Assembly: GCF_900100495.1 (NCBI RefSeq)
Contig: NZ_FNCT01000013.1
Location: 87,445 to 151,444, forward strand
DNA from: Pseudomonas benzenivorans
GTDB lineage: Bacteria; Pseudomonadota; Gammaproteobacteria; Pseudomonadales; Pseudomonadaceae
Length of the DNA stretch: 64,000 bases
Direction: 5' to 3'
Shown piece by piece: positions 1 to 8,159 of this stretch. Below the pieces are notes generated by a model, which did no database searches, was not told where the DNA came from, and was given only the letters and a program-made list of their open reading frames with translations. Both the position numbers and the translations under genes were made by a program. Positions within the stretch are counted from its first letter, which is position 1; every line of letters begins with the position of its first letter.

Positions 1-1
1 T

Positions 2-490
2 TGGTCGGCAAGTTTCGAGTTCCGCGGCGAAACCTTGCGCCGTTTCAATCCGCTGCCGTTCCTCCTGCAGCTGCTGCTCGAGGTGCAGGGGCTGCGCCCG
101 CAGGGTGGGGCGCTCTACAGCGTGCTCGCCGAGCTGTACTCGAATGCCTTGGAGCATGGGGTGCTGGGCCTGGACTCGACCTTGAAATGCGATGCCGAGG
201 GCTTCGCCGAGTACTACCGGCAACGCAGCTCGCGCCTGGCCAGGCTGGGCGAGGGGTATGTGCGTTTCCACCTGAGCGTGCTACCGGAGCCGGGCGGCGG
301 GCGGTTGATCGTGCGAGTCGAAGACAGCGGTCCGGGGTTCGACGGCAGGGCGATCCTGGAGCAGCAATTGGCGCTGGACAGCCTCTGCGGGCGCGGCCTG
401 GCCCTGGTCCGCCAGTTGAGCGAGCGCTGCACCTGGCCGGCGGATGGGCGGGGGGTCAGCGTGGAGTTCTGCTGGCAGGCTGGGGCATAA
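2..490 (+). CDS. hsbR: C-terminal part of HsbR-like response regulator/phosphatase-kinase
   Basis: The frame is open from the window edge, so the N-terminus is missing and only about 162 residues are visible. What remains is a GHKL-type serine-kinase (anti-sigma-factor RsbW-like) domain. It shows an N-box (ELYSNALEHG), a G1 box (VEDSGPGFD) and a G2 box (GRGLALVRQL). In Pseudomonas a receiver + PP2C phosphatase + RsbW-type kinase protein (HsbR) works with HptB in a partner-switching cascade that controls flagellar genes and biofilm formation. The neighbouring Hpt gene 30 bp downstream fits that pairing. The receiver and phosphatase domains would lie upstream and cannot be seen here. Confidence 0.75.
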   Translation, partial: WSASFEFRGETLRRFNPLPFLLQLLLEVQGLRPQGGALYSVLAELYSNALEHGVLGLDSTLKCDAEGFAEYYRQRSSRLARLGEGYVRFHLSVLPEPGGGRLIVRVEDSGPGFDGRAILEQQLALDSLCGRGLALVRQLSERCTWPADGRGVSVEFCWQAGA

Positions 491-520
491 TCCAGCGCCT
501 TCTGATCAGGGAGTGAGCCG

Positions 521-874
521 ATGGCCGATATTCATCTCGACAGCACGGTACTGGCTGCCTTGCAGGACGTCATGGAAGACGAGTATCCGGTGCTGCTGGA
601 TACCTTCCTGGCGGACTCCGAAGAGCGCCTGCGCCTGTTGCGTCTGGCCGAGCAGGCGACCGATGGGCAAGGCCTGCGTTTGGCTGCGCATAGTTTCAAG
701 GGTAGTTGCAGCAATATGGGCGCCAGCCTGCTCGCCGGCCTGTGCAAGCAACTGGAGGAGGTCGGCCGCCGCGAGTTGCTGGCCGAGGCCCCCGAGTTGA
801 TCGAACAGATCGAGCGCGAGTTCGCCATCGTGCGCATCCTGCTCAAGTCCGAGCGCCAGCGTTATCGGCGTTGA
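521..874 (+). CDS. hptB: Histidine phosphotransfer protein HptB
   Basis: A 117-residue single-domain Hpt protein. The phosphorylatable histidine is H57 in the motif AAHSFKGSCSNMGA, the classic HxxKG(S/T) signature. It is expected to relay phosphate from hybrid sensor kinases to the adjacent HsbR-like regulator. The start ATG follows a purine-rich stretch (agggagtgagcc). The gene sits between the hsbR-like gene and fliK, the same order I recall from P. putida and P. fluorescens; in P. aeruginosa hptB is elsewhere. Length and motif are normal for the family. Confidence 0.85.
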   Translation: MADIHLDSTVLAALQDVMEDEYPVLLDTFLADSEERLRLLRLAEQATDGQGLRLAAHSFKGSCSNMGASLLAGLCKQLEEVGRRELLAEAPELIEQIEREFAIVRILLKSERQRYRR

Positions 875-929
875 GCGCAGGCCGCGCCGGGCCTGCTCGG
901 CGGCGATCTATTGGCGGCTTCAGCGAACT

Positions 930-945
930 TGGCCCAGCCTTTGCA
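930..945 (+). promoter_or_regulatory. Sigma-54 (-24/-12) promoter for fliK
   Basis: TGGCCC-N5-TTGCA matches the RpoN consensus TGGCAC-N5-TTGCW with one mismatch and correct spacing. It lies 38 bp before the fliK ATG. FleQ/RpoN control of fliK is known for Pseudomonas class II flagellar genes, but no FleQ site was looked for here. Confidence 0.7.
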
Positions 946-983
946 GATTCTCCGCCACGACCCACCCCGAACGGAGAATATCC

Positions 984-2261
984 ATGTCCGTTGCCCCCGA
1001 TCCGCTCCTCAGGTCGGCACCTGAGATAAGGCCGAAAGCCCCTGCGGGCAAAGCCCAGGCGAAAGCGCCCGAGCCCCGTAACAACGAGGCTGCGAGTTTC
1101 GCCCAGGTATATGCCAAGGAGCGCCAGGCGAAAGCCGCAGAGCGTAGCGACGAAGCGGCCAAACCCGGCCGCGAGTCGAGCGCCGAGCCGCAACAGGCGC
1201 AAGAGCCGCCGGCCGATGCTGCCGTCGAGCAGCCAGCGCTTGCCGATAGCGGCAAGCCTTTGCCGAGCGATCCGCCGCTGGACGAACCGGCCCTCGATCC
1301 GCTGGGGCTGCTGGGCCTGGGCGGTCAGCCGCCGCTGGAAGCCGAAGCGCCAAGCCTCGAGCCGGAGGGGGATGCGGCAGTGCCGGTAGCGCCGGCCGGC
1401 AGCCTGCTCGGCTCCGGGCCGGCCAGCCTGAGCGAGGCGAGCTTCGATCCCGAACTGGATGCGTTGAACCAGTTGCCGGCCGTGCGCATGGCGCTGGAGC
1501 TGGGCGCCAAGGCCAAGGCCGCGGCCGCCGAGCAGGGCGCGCCGGGCACCCCGGCCACGCAAGCGGCGCTCGGCGGCGGGCAGGGCTTTGCCAGCAGCAT
1601 GCTCGCCATGGGCCTGCAACAGGCGCAAGGCGAGGCCGGCGAGGCGGCCGAGGTGCCGCTGATCGAGCTGACGGCGGAGGGCCTGGAGGCCCTCAAGGAA
1701 AGCGTCGCCGACACGCGTCCGGAGAACTTCGTCAGCAAGCTCGGGGCGGCGAGCCAGGCGCAGGCCCAGCAAAGCGCACCAGTCCCGCAGGCAGTGCGGG
1801 CCGGGCTGATCCCGGGCCAGCCGGTGCCCATGCAGCAGGGCGGGTGGGGCGAGGAGGTGGTGGATCGGGTGATGTGGTTGTCCAGCCAGAACCTCAAGTC
1901 CGCCGAGATTCAACTCGATCCGGCCGAGTTGGGGCGCCTGGAAGTGCGAATCAGCCTGAACCAGGAGCAAACCCAGGTCAGCTTCGCCAGTGCCAACGCC
2001 GGGGTGCGCGAAGCCCTGGAAGGGCAAATGCACCGCCTGCGCGAGCTGTTCACCCAGCAAGGCATGAACCTGCTGGACGTGAGCGTTTCCGATCAGTCGC
2101 TCAGTCGTGGCTGGCAGGGCCAGGAGGGGGATGGCAAGGGCCGCGGCGGTAGCGGCCAGGCACTGCTCGCTAGCGGCGACGAGGAGCTTGCGCCGAGCAG
2201 CGTCGAGCTGAAAGGCAGCCCGTTGAGCGGGGCGCGCGGTATGGTCGACTACTACGCCTGA
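984..2261 (+). CDS. fliK: Flagellar hook-length control protein FliK
   Basis: A 425-residue protein with the FliK layout. A long low-complexity Ala/Pro/Glu-rich N-terminal region (about residues 1-270) acts as the molecular ruler. It is followed by a C-terminal Flg_hook domain (about 290-375) containing SAEIQLDPAELGRLEVRI and a region ending near QGMNLLDVSVSD. The C-terminal domain contacts FlhB and switches export from hook to filament subunits. A Gly-rich tail follows. The gene is monocistronic in appearance: it has its own sigma-54 site and a 360-bp gap to fliL. A second, more divergent FliK-like gene is present at 23169-24713. Confidence 0.92.
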   Translation: MSVAPDPLLRSAPEIRPKAPAGKAQAKAPEPRNNEAASFAQVYAKERQAKAAERSDEAAKPGRESSAEPQQAQEPPADAAVEQPALADSGKPLPSDPPLDEPALDPLGLLGLGGQPPLEAEAPSLEPEGDAAVPVAPAGSLLGSGPASLSEASFDPELDALNQLPAVRMALELGAKAKAAAAEQGAPGTPATQAALGGGQGFASSMLAMGLQQAQGEAGEAAEVPLIELTAEGLEALKESVADTRPENFVSKLGAASQAQAQQSAPVPQAVRAGLIPGQPVPMQQGGWGEEVVDRVMWLSSQNLKSAEIQLDPAELGRLEVRISLNQEQTQVSFASANAGVREALEGQMHRLRELFTQQGMNLLDVSVSDQSLSRGWQGQEGDGKGRGGSGQALLASGDEELAPSSVELKGSPLSGARGMVDYYA

Positions 2262-2555
2262 TAGCCGCCGAAGAGTCGGCCGGGAGATCTCGCCGTTGAC
2301 GGTCATTCCGGGCCGGCCGCCGGCACTGCAGTCGCCCTAAACTGCGGCGCGCCCGACCCCGGCAACGGAGCCGGGCACGAGCGTTTTCGGGTGACAGCAA
2401 AGGGCGAGCCTGGTATACCCGCTGGCCATCGGCGCGGCGCAGACTCGATCGGTTGCGCTGTTGCCCGGCAGGCGGCGTCGAGCGGCTCGAGCGGCGTGTG
2501 CGCGAGGGCTGGCAAGCGCCAGGGCAGATAAGCGGAGCCGCGGCCGTCTACAAGC
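2262..2555. other. fliK-fliL intergenic region
   Basis: About 300 bp with no credible gene. Short open frames here lack start signals and family resemblance. Several GC-rich partial inverted repeats are visible (for example around 2305-2330), but I see no clear terminator with a T-run. The fliL promoter follows directly. Confidence 0.5.
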
Positions 2556-2571
2556 TGGCATAACCCTTGCT
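2556..2571 (+). promoter_or_regulatory. Sigma-54 (-24/-12) promoter for the fliL operon
   Basis: TGGCAT-N5-TTGCT matches the RpoN consensus at all invariant GG and GC positions with exact spacing. It lies 50 bp upstream of the fliL ATG and would drive fliLMNOPQR-flhB. Confidence 0.8.
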
Positions 2572-2621
2572 CCCACCCCTTTGAACGCGGATAGAACTCC
2601 GATCAGTGACGGATTATTGGC

Positions 2622-3143
2622 ATGGCTAAGAAAGACGCGCCGGACGAATCGGCAAGCGCCGAGGCGAAACCGGCCGGCAAAATGAAACTCATCATCCTGA
2701 TTGCCGTGGCCCTGCTCCTGGCGATCGGCCTGTCGGTCGGCGGCACCTGGTTCTTCCTCAACAAGGGTGCCGCCGACCACGCCGCCGAGGCGGAGCCGGT
2801 CGCGGCGGCGGCGCCTGTCAAGCAAGTGGCGATTTACGAAGAACTGGCGCCGGCCTTCGTGGTCAATTTCAACCACAAGGGGCGGGCGCGCTACATGCAG
2901 GTCAGCGTGGCCCTGATGGCGCGCGACCAGGCGGCGCTCGATGCGCTCAAGGTGCACATGCCGGTGCTGCGCAATCGCCTGGTGATGCTGTTCTCCAGCC
3001 AGGATTTCGAGGCCTTGATCACCCCGGTGGGCAAGGAGATGCTGCGCCAGCAGGCCACGGCCAGCGTGCAGGAGCTGGCGCAGAAGGAGACGGGCAAGTT
3101 GGCCGTCGAGCAAGTGCTGTTCACCAACCTCGTGTTGCAGTAG
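2622..3143 (+). CDS. fliL: Flagellar basal-body-associated protein FliL
   Basis: A 173-residue single-pass inner-membrane protein. A short Lys-rich cytoplasmic tail precedes one transmembrane helix (about residues 22-46), an Ala/Glu linker and the periplasmic FliL domain. That domain forms a ring around the stator and supports motor torque. First gene after the sigma-54 site, 13 bp before fliM. Length is normal. Confidence 0.93.
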   Translation: MAKKDAPDESASAEAKPAGKMKLIILIAVALLLAIGLSVGGTWFFLNKGAADHAAEAEPVAAAAPVKQVAIYEELAPAFVVNFNHKGRARYMQVSVALMARDQAALDALKVHMPVLRNRLVMLFSSQDFEALITPVGKEMLRQQATASVQELAQKETGKLAVEQVLFTNLVLQ

Positions 3144-3156
3144 CCGGGAGGCCCAC

Positions 3157-4128
3157 ATGGCCGTGCAAGACCTGCTGTCCCAGGATGAAATCGACGCGCT
3201 GCTGCATGGCGTCGATGACGGCTTGGTGGAAACCGAGGATGCCGACGAGCCGGGCAGCGTCAAGCAATATGACCTGACCAGCCAGGATCGCATCGTCCGC
3301 GGGCGCATGCCGACCCTGGAAATGATCAACGAGCGCTTCGCCCGCTATACCCGTATCAGCATGTTCAACCTGCTGCGCCGTTCGGCGGACGTGGCGGTGG
3401 GCGGCGTGCAGGTGATGAAGTTCGGTGAGTACGTGCATTCGCTGTACGTGCCGACCAGCCTCAACCTGGTGAAGATGAAGCCGCTGCGCGGCACCGGGCT
3501 GTTCATCCTGGATGCCAAGCTGGTGTTCAAGCTGGTCGACAACTTCTTCGGCGGCGATGGCCGCCACGCCAAGATCGAGGGCCGCGAGTTCACCCCGACC
3601 GAGTTGCGGGTGGTGCGCATGGTGCTCGACCAGGCCTTCGTCGACCTGCAGGAAGCCTGGCATGCGGTGATGGACATCAACTTCGAGTACGTCAACTCGG
3701 AGGTCAATCCGGCCCTGGCCAACATCGTCAGCCCCAGCGAAGTCATAGTGGTGTCGACCTTCCACATCGAACTGGACGGCGGTGGCGGCGACCTGCACAT
3801 CACCATGCCCTACTCGATGATCGAGCCGATCCGCGAGATGCTCGATGCCGGCTTCCAGTCCGATGTCGACGATCAGGACGAGCGCTGGATCAAGTCCCTG
3901 CGCGAAGACATCCTCGACGTCAGCGTGCCGCTGGGCGCCACCGTGGCGCGGCGGCAGCTGAAACTGCGGGACATCCTGCACATGCAGCCGGGCGACGTGA
4001 TACCGGTGGACATACCCGACAACATCATCATGCGTGCCAACGGCGTGCCGGCTTTCAAGGTCAAGCTCGGTGCGCACAAGGGCAATCTGGCGCTGCAGGT
4101 GCTGGATCCGATCGAGCGCCAGCGCTGA
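3157..4128 (+). CDS. fliM: Flagellar motor switch protein FliM
   Basis: 323 residues. The N-terminus carries the CheY-P binding peptide (LLSQDEIDALL, residues about 5-15), followed by the CheC-like middle domain and the C-terminal SpoA (FliN-like) domain. FliM is the C-ring component that binds phospho-CheY and reverses rotation. A strong ribosome site (gggagg) precedes the ATG. It lies between fliL and fliN in the export/switch operon. Confidence 0.96.
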   Translation: MAVQDLLSQDEIDALLHGVDDGLVETEDADEPGSVKQYDLTSQDRIVRGRMPTLEMINERFARYTRISMFNLLRRSADVAVGGVQVMKFGEYVHSLYVPTSLNLVKMKPLRGTGLFILDAKLVFKLVDNFFGGDGRHAKIEGREFTPTELRVVRMVLDQAFVDLQEAWHAVMDINFEYVNSEVNPALANIVSPSEVIVVSTFHIELDGGGGDLHITMPYSMIEPIREMLDAGFQSDVDDQDERWIKSLREDILDVSVPLGATVARRQLKLRDILHMQPGDVIPVDIPDNIIMRANGVPAFKVKLGAHKGNLALQVLDPIERQR

Positions 4129-4188
4129 GCGAGCGCTGAAACGCCGTTGCGCCCGCCTAACCCATGACAAGCCAGCCGAGGACCAACG

Positions 4189-4656
4189 ATGGCCGACGAA
4201 AATGAAATCACCTCCCCCGAGGAGCAGGCGCTGGCCGACGAGTGGGCGGCGGCCCTGTCCGAGTCCGGCGATGTCGCCGGCCAGGACGATATCGATGCCA
4301 TGCTCGCCGGCGGCGTGAGCAAACCCGCCGCGCCGCGTGCGCCGATGGAGGAGTTCGGCAGTGCGCCCAAGGGCAATCTGCCGGTCAACCTGGAGGGGCC
4401 TAACCTCGATGTGATCCTCGATATCCCGGTGTCGATCTCCATGGAGGTCGGCAACACCGACATCACCATCCGCAACCTGTTGCAGCTCAACCAGGGCTCG
4501 GTGATCGAGCTCGACCGGCTGGCCGGCGAGCCCTTGGACGTGCTGGTCAACGGCACGCTGATCGCCCACGGCGAGGTGGTGGTGGTCAACGAGAAGTTCG
4601 GCATCCGCTTGACCGACGTGATCAGCCCGAGCGAACGCATCAAGAAGCTGCGCTGA
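4189..4656 (+). CDS. fliN: Flagellar motor switch protein FliN
   Basis: 155 residues. A variable acidic N-terminal half (about 1-75) contains a FliM-like segment, GQDDIDAMLAGG. It is followed by the conserved SpoA domain (about 80-150: ISMEVGNTDITIRNLLQLNQGSVIELDRLAGE). FliN forms the lower C-ring with FliM and docks FliH for export. A 60-bp gap separates it from fliM, and its stop lies 1 bp before the fliO start. Confidence 0.95.
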   Translation: MADENEITSPEEQALADEWAAALSESGDVAGQDDIDAMLAGGVSKPAAPRAPMEEFGSAPKGNLPVNLEGPNLDVILDIPVSISMEVGNTDITIRNLLQLNQGSVIELDRLAGEPLDVLVNGTLIAHGEVVVVNEKFGIRLTDVISPSERIKKLR

Positions 4657-4657
4657 G

Positions 4658-5086
4658 ATGAGGCTCCTCGGCATTCTATTGGCGCTGCCCGCGACTGTGC
4701 TTGCGGCCGAGCCGGCGGCGCAAGCGGCCACCCCGCTGGCCAGTGGCGGCATCGCCGGGCAACTGGTGCAGCTGCTGCTCGGCTTGCTGCTGGTGATCGG
4801 CTTGATTTTCCTGTTGGCCTGGCTGCTGCGCCGGGTGCAGCAGATCGGCCCGCGCGGCGGCCAGGTGATCAAGATAGTGGCCAGCCAGGCCCTCGGTCCG
4901 CGCGATCGATTGGTGCTGGTGCAGGTCGGCGGCGAGCAGATCCTGCTCGGCCTGACGCCGGGGCGCATCACCGCGCTGCATGTCATGAGCGAGCCGGTGC
5001 ACCTGCCCGATGGCGAGCCGGCCTCGGCGGAATTCGCCCAGCGCCTGATGGAGCTGCTGGGCAAGGATCAGAAGGACAAGTCTTGA
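4658..5086 (+). CDS. fliO: Flagellar export apparatus assembly protein FliO
   Basis: 142 residues with an N-terminal signal-like hydrophobic segment, a second transmembrane helix (about residues 35-58, GQLVQLLLGLLLVIGLIFLL) and a cytoplasmic domain with GPRDRLVLVQVGGEQILLG. FliO assists assembly of the FliP ring in the flagellar type III export gate. The stop TGA shares one base with the fliP ATG, which implies translational coupling. Confidence 0.9.
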   Translation: MRLLGILLALPATVLAAEPAAQAATPLASGGIAGQLVQLLLGLLLVIGLIFLLAWLLRRVQQIGPRGGQVIKIVASQALGPRDRLVLVQVGGEQILLGLTPGRITALHVMSEPVHLPDGEPASAEFAQRLMELLGKDQKDKS

Positions 5087-5841
5087 TGAGCGCGTTGCGC
5101 CCGCTGTGGGTTCTCCTGTTGATGCTGGTCGCCCCCCTGGCGTTTGCCGCCGACAACCCGCTGTCGATCCCGGCGATCACCCTGAGCACCGACGCCGCCG
5201 GCCAGCAGGAGTACTCGGTCAACCTGCAGATCCTGCTGATCATGACGGCGCTGAGCTTCATTCCGGCCTTCGTCATGCTGATGACCAGCTTCACCCGGAT
5301 CATCATCGTGTTCTCCATCCTGCGCCAGGCCCTCGGCCTGCAGCAGACACCGTCGAACCAGATCCTCATTGGCCTGGCGCTGTTCCTCACGCTGTTCATC
5401 ATGGCGCCGGTGTTCGAGCAGATTAACCGCGAAGCGCTGCAGCCCTACCTCAACGAGCAGTTGCCGGCCCAGGAGGCGATCGCCAAGGCCGAGGGGCCGA
5501 TCAAGAACTTCATGCTGGCGCAGACCCGCGAAAGCGATCTGGAGCTGTTCGTGCGCCTGTCCAAGCGCAGCGATATCCTCACGCCGGACGCCGCACCGCT
5601 GACCATCCTGATCCCGGCATTCGTCACCTCGGAACTGAAGACCGCGTTCCAGATCGGCTTCATGATCTTCATCCCGTTCCTGATCATCGACCTGGTGGTG
5701 TCGAGCATCCTCATGGCCATGGGCATGATGATGCTCTCGCCGCTGATCATCTCGCTGCCGTTCAAGATCATGCTGTTCGTCCTGATCGATGGCTGGGCGC
5801 TGATCATGGGCACCCTGGCCGCCAGCTTCGGAGGGACTTGA
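5086..5841 (+). CDS. fliP: Flagellar export gate protein FliP
   Basis: 251 residues. A cleavable signal peptide (about 1-21, ending APLAFA) is followed by the FliP membrane core with the signature MTSFTRIIIVFSILRQALG and a C-terminal pair of helices ending IDGWALIMGTLAASF. FliP, FliQ and FliR form the export gate. I chose the ATG at 5086, which overlaps the fliO stop. A TTG one codon upstream is possible but unnecessary. Confidence 0.94.
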   Translation: MSALRPLWVLLLMLVAPLAFAADNPLSIPAITLSTDAAGQQEYSVNLQILLIMTALSFIPAFVMLMTSFTRIIIVFSILRQALGLQQTPSNQILIGLALFLTLFIMAPVFEQINREALQPYLNEQLPAQEAIAKAEGPIKNFMLAQTRESDLELFVRLSKRSDILTPDAAPLTILIPAFVTSELKTAFQIGFMIFIPFLIIDLVVSSILMAMGMMMLSPLIISLPFKIMLFVLIDGWALIMGTLAASFGGT

Positions 5842-5843
5842 GC

Positions 5844-6113
5844 ATGACGCCCGAAGTTGCCGTCGATCTGTTTCGCGAGGCGCTCTGGCTGACCGCGTTG
5901 ATCGTCGCCACGATCGTCGTCCCGAGCCTGCTGGTCGGCCTGTTGGTGGCGATGTTCCAGGCCGCCACGCAGATCAACGAACAGACCCTGAGCTTCCTGC
6001 CGCGTCTGCTGGTCATCCTGCTCACCCTGATCTTCGCCGGGCCCTGGCTGGTGCGCGAGCTGATGGAGTACACGCAGACCCTGATCATGAACATTCCGAT
6101 GCTGATCGGCTGA
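5844..6113 (+). CDS. fliQ: Flagellar export gate protein FliQ
   Basis: 89 residues with two transmembrane helices, beginning MTPEVAVDLFREALWL as in P. aeruginosa. It is part of the FliPQR export gate. I chose the ATG at 5844, preceded by cggaggg. A TTG two codons upstream would overlap the fliP stop. Confidence 0.94.
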   Translation: MTPEVAVDLFREALWLTALIVATIVVPSLLVGLLVAMFQAATQINEQTLSFLPRLLVILLTLIFAGPWLVRELMEYTQTLIMNIPMLIG

Positions 6114-6114
6114 C

Positions 6115-6891
6115 ATGCTGGAGCTGAGCGATGCGCAGATCGGCGGCTGGGTCAGCAGCTTCCTGCTGCCGCTGTTTCGCATCGCCGCGCTGGTGATGAG
6201 CATGCCGATCGTCGGCACCCAACTGGTGCCGGTGCGGGTGCGCCTGTACCTCGCCTTGGCGATCTGCCTGGTGCTGGCGCCGACCCTGCCGGCCATGCCG
6301 CAGCTCGATGCGCTGAGCCTGCGAAGCTTCATGCTGATCGCCCAGGAGGTGCTGGTCGGGGTGATGCTCGGGTTCACCCTGCAGCTGTTCTTCCATGCCT
6401 TCGTGATCGCCGGGCAGATCGTCTCGATGCAGATGGGCCTGGGCTTCGCCTCCATGGTCGACCCGACCAACGGGGTGTCGGTGCCGGTGGTCGGGCAGTT
6501 CTTCCTGATGCTGGTGACCCTGCTGTTTCTCGCCATGAATGGCCATCTGGTGGTGTTCGAGGTGCTCGCCGAGAGCTTCGTGACCCTGCCGGTCGGCGGC
6601 GGCCTGCTGGTCGAGCACTACTGGGAGCTGGCCAGCAAGCTGGGCTGGGTGCTCGGCGCCGCGCTGATCCTGGTGTTGCCGGCGATCACCGCGCTGCTGG
6701 TGGTCAACCTGGCGTTCGGCGTGATGACCCGTGCGGCGCCGCAGTTGAACATCTTCTCCATCGGCTTTCCGCTGACCCTGGTGCTGGGGCTGGCGATCGT
6801 CTGGGTCGGCATGGCGGACATCCTCACGCAGTATCAGGTGCTCGCCAGCGAGGCCCTGCAACTGCTCCGCGAAATGGCGCGGGCGTCTTAG
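6115..6891 (+). CDS. fliR: Flagellar export gate protein FliR
   Basis: 258 residues with about six hydrophobic helices. It contains the conserved region GFASMVDPTNGVSVPVVGQF. It completes the FliPQR gate and touches FlhB. It begins 1 bp after the fliQ stop and ends 10 bp before flhB, so it is clearly in the same operon. Confidence 0.94.
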   Translation: MLELSDAQIGGWVSSFLLPLFRIAALVMSMPIVGTQLVPVRVRLYLALAICLVLAPTLPAMPQLDALSLRSFMLIAQEVLVGVMLGFTLQLFFHAFVIAGQIVSMQMGLGFASMVDPTNGVSVPVVGQFFLMLVTLLFLAMNGHLVVFEVLAESFVTLPVGGGLLVEHYWELASKLGWVLGAALILVLPAITALLVVNLAFGVMTRAAPQLNIFSIGFPLTLVLGLAIVWVGMADILTQYQVLASEALQLLREMARAS

Positions 6892-6901
6892 GTAGGGCGG
6901 T

Positions 6902-8038
6902 ATGGCAGAGTCTGAAAGCGGCGCCGATAAAAGCGAGGAACCCACGGAGAAACGCCGACGTGAGGCCCGCGAAAAAGGCCAGATCGCGCGTTCCCGCGAA
7001 CTCAATACCCTGGCGGTGATGCTGGCGGGGGCCGGTGGCTTGTTGGCCTCTGGCGGCGGTTTGGCCAATCGGCTGCTGGAGATCATGCGCGGCAGCTTTT
7101 CCCTGCCGCGCGAGGCGATCATGGATGAAGGGAGCATGGCCATCTGGCTGATCGCCTCCGGGAAAATCGCCCTGGAGGCGCTGCTGCCGCTGTTTCTGGC
7201 CTTGCTGATCGCCTCGATCGTCGGCCCTATCGCCTTGGGCGGCTGGTTGTTCTCGGCCCAGGCGATGGCGCCCAAACTGAGCCGGATGGACCCGCTGGCG
7301 GGGCTCAAGCGGATGTTTTCGCTCAAGGCGCTGGTCGAGCTGCTCAAGGCGCTGGCCAAGTTCACGCTGGTTCTGCTGGTGGCGCTGGCGGTGTTGTCCG
7401 CCGATCGCGACGACCTGCTGGCGATTGCCCATGAGCCCCTGGAGTCGGCGATCCTGCATGCCGCCCAGGTGGTCGGCTGGAGCGCGCTGTGGATGGCCTG
7501 CGGGCTGATTCTGATCGCCGCGGTGGACGTGCCGTTCCAGCTCTGGGACAACAAGCAGAAGCTGATGATGACCAAGCAGGAAGTGCGCGACGAATACAAG
7601 GACAGCGAGGGCAAGCCCGAGGTCAAGTCGCGCATCCGCCAGTTGCAGCGCGAGATGGCCGAGCGGCGGATGATGCAGGCGGTGCCGCAGGCCGACGTGG
7701 TGATCACCAACCCGACCCACTTTGCCGTGGCGCTCAAGTACGACCCGGCCAAGGGCTCGGCGCCGGTGCTGCTGGCCAAGGGCGGCGACTTCACCGCGCT
7801 GAAGATTCGCGAGATCGCCCAGGAGCACAAGGTCATGCTGCTGGAGTCGCCGGCGCTGGCGCGGGCGGTGTTCTATTCCACCGAGCTGGACCAGGAAATC
7901 CCCGCCGGCCTGTACCTGGCGGTGGCCCAGGTGCTGGCCTACGTCTACCAGATCCGCCAGTACCAGGCCGGCAAGGGCAAGCGCCCCGGGCCGCTGCCGG
8001 ACTTGCCGATTCCGCCGGATCTGCGCCGCGACGAGTAG
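6902..8038 (+). CDS. flhB: Flagellar export switch protein FlhB
   Basis: 378 residues. A charged N-terminus (DKSEEPTEKRRREAREKGQ) is followed by four membrane helices and a cytoplasmic autoprotease domain with the NPTH cleavage motif (N270-P271). Self-cleavage there lets FliK switch substrate specificity from hook to filament proteins. Last gene of the fliL operon. Its stop codon lies inside the left arm of a perfect palindrome (8035-8059). Confidence 0.96.
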   Translation: MAESESGADKSEEPTEKRRREAREKGQIARSRELNTLAVMLAGAGGLLASGGGLANRLLEIMRGSFSLPREAIMDEGSMAIWLIASGKIALEALLPLFLALLIASIVGPIALGGWLFSAQAMAPKLSRMDPLAGLKRMFSLKALVELLKALAKFTLVLLVALAVLSADRDDLLAIAHEPLESAILHAAQVVGWSALWMACGLILIAAVDVPFQLWDNKQKLMMTKQEVRDEYKDSEGKPEVKSRIRQLQREMAERRMMQAVPQADVVITNPTHFAVALKYDPAKGSAPVLLAKGGDFTALKIREIAQEHKVMLLESPALARAVFYSTELDQEIPAGLYLAVAQVLAYVYQIRQYQAGKGKRPGPLPDLPIPPDLRRDE

Positions 8039-8059
8039 GGCGGGTTGCACCCGCCCTAC
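8035..8059. repeat. Perfect 11-bp inverted repeat overlapping the flhB stop
   Basis: The arm GTAGGGCGGGT pairs with ACCCGCCCTAC across a 3-base loop (tgc). The TAG stop of flhB is inside the left arm. There is no T-run, so it is not a textbook terminator. GTAGGGxGGxT palindromes of this kind are common dispersed elements in Pseudomonas genomes. It may stabilise the 3' end of the mRNA. Confidence 0.75.
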
Positions 8060-8086
8060 AGCCGCAATCGCAGCTTCAGGCGTATG

Positions 8087-8102
8087 TGGAATGCTTCTTG
8101 CG
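8087..8102 (+). promoter_or_regulatory. Sigma-54 (-24/-12) promoter for flhA
   Basis: TGGAAT-N5-TTGCG has the invariant GG and GC with correct spacing and lies 57 bp before the flhA start. It would begin the flhA-flhF-fleN-fliA transcript, as is known for Pseudomonas. Confidence 0.68.
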
Positions 8103-8159
8103 ATACCCCGCTCGGGACGCGCTTTAGCGTCAAAAGATTGAATCGGCTGGGGTAGGGAC

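Noticed and set aside
843..2306. Long minus-strand open frame opposite fliK
   Set aside because: It is the antisense shadow of a GC-rich real gene, with Arg/Leu/Gly-rich composition, no family and no ribosome site.
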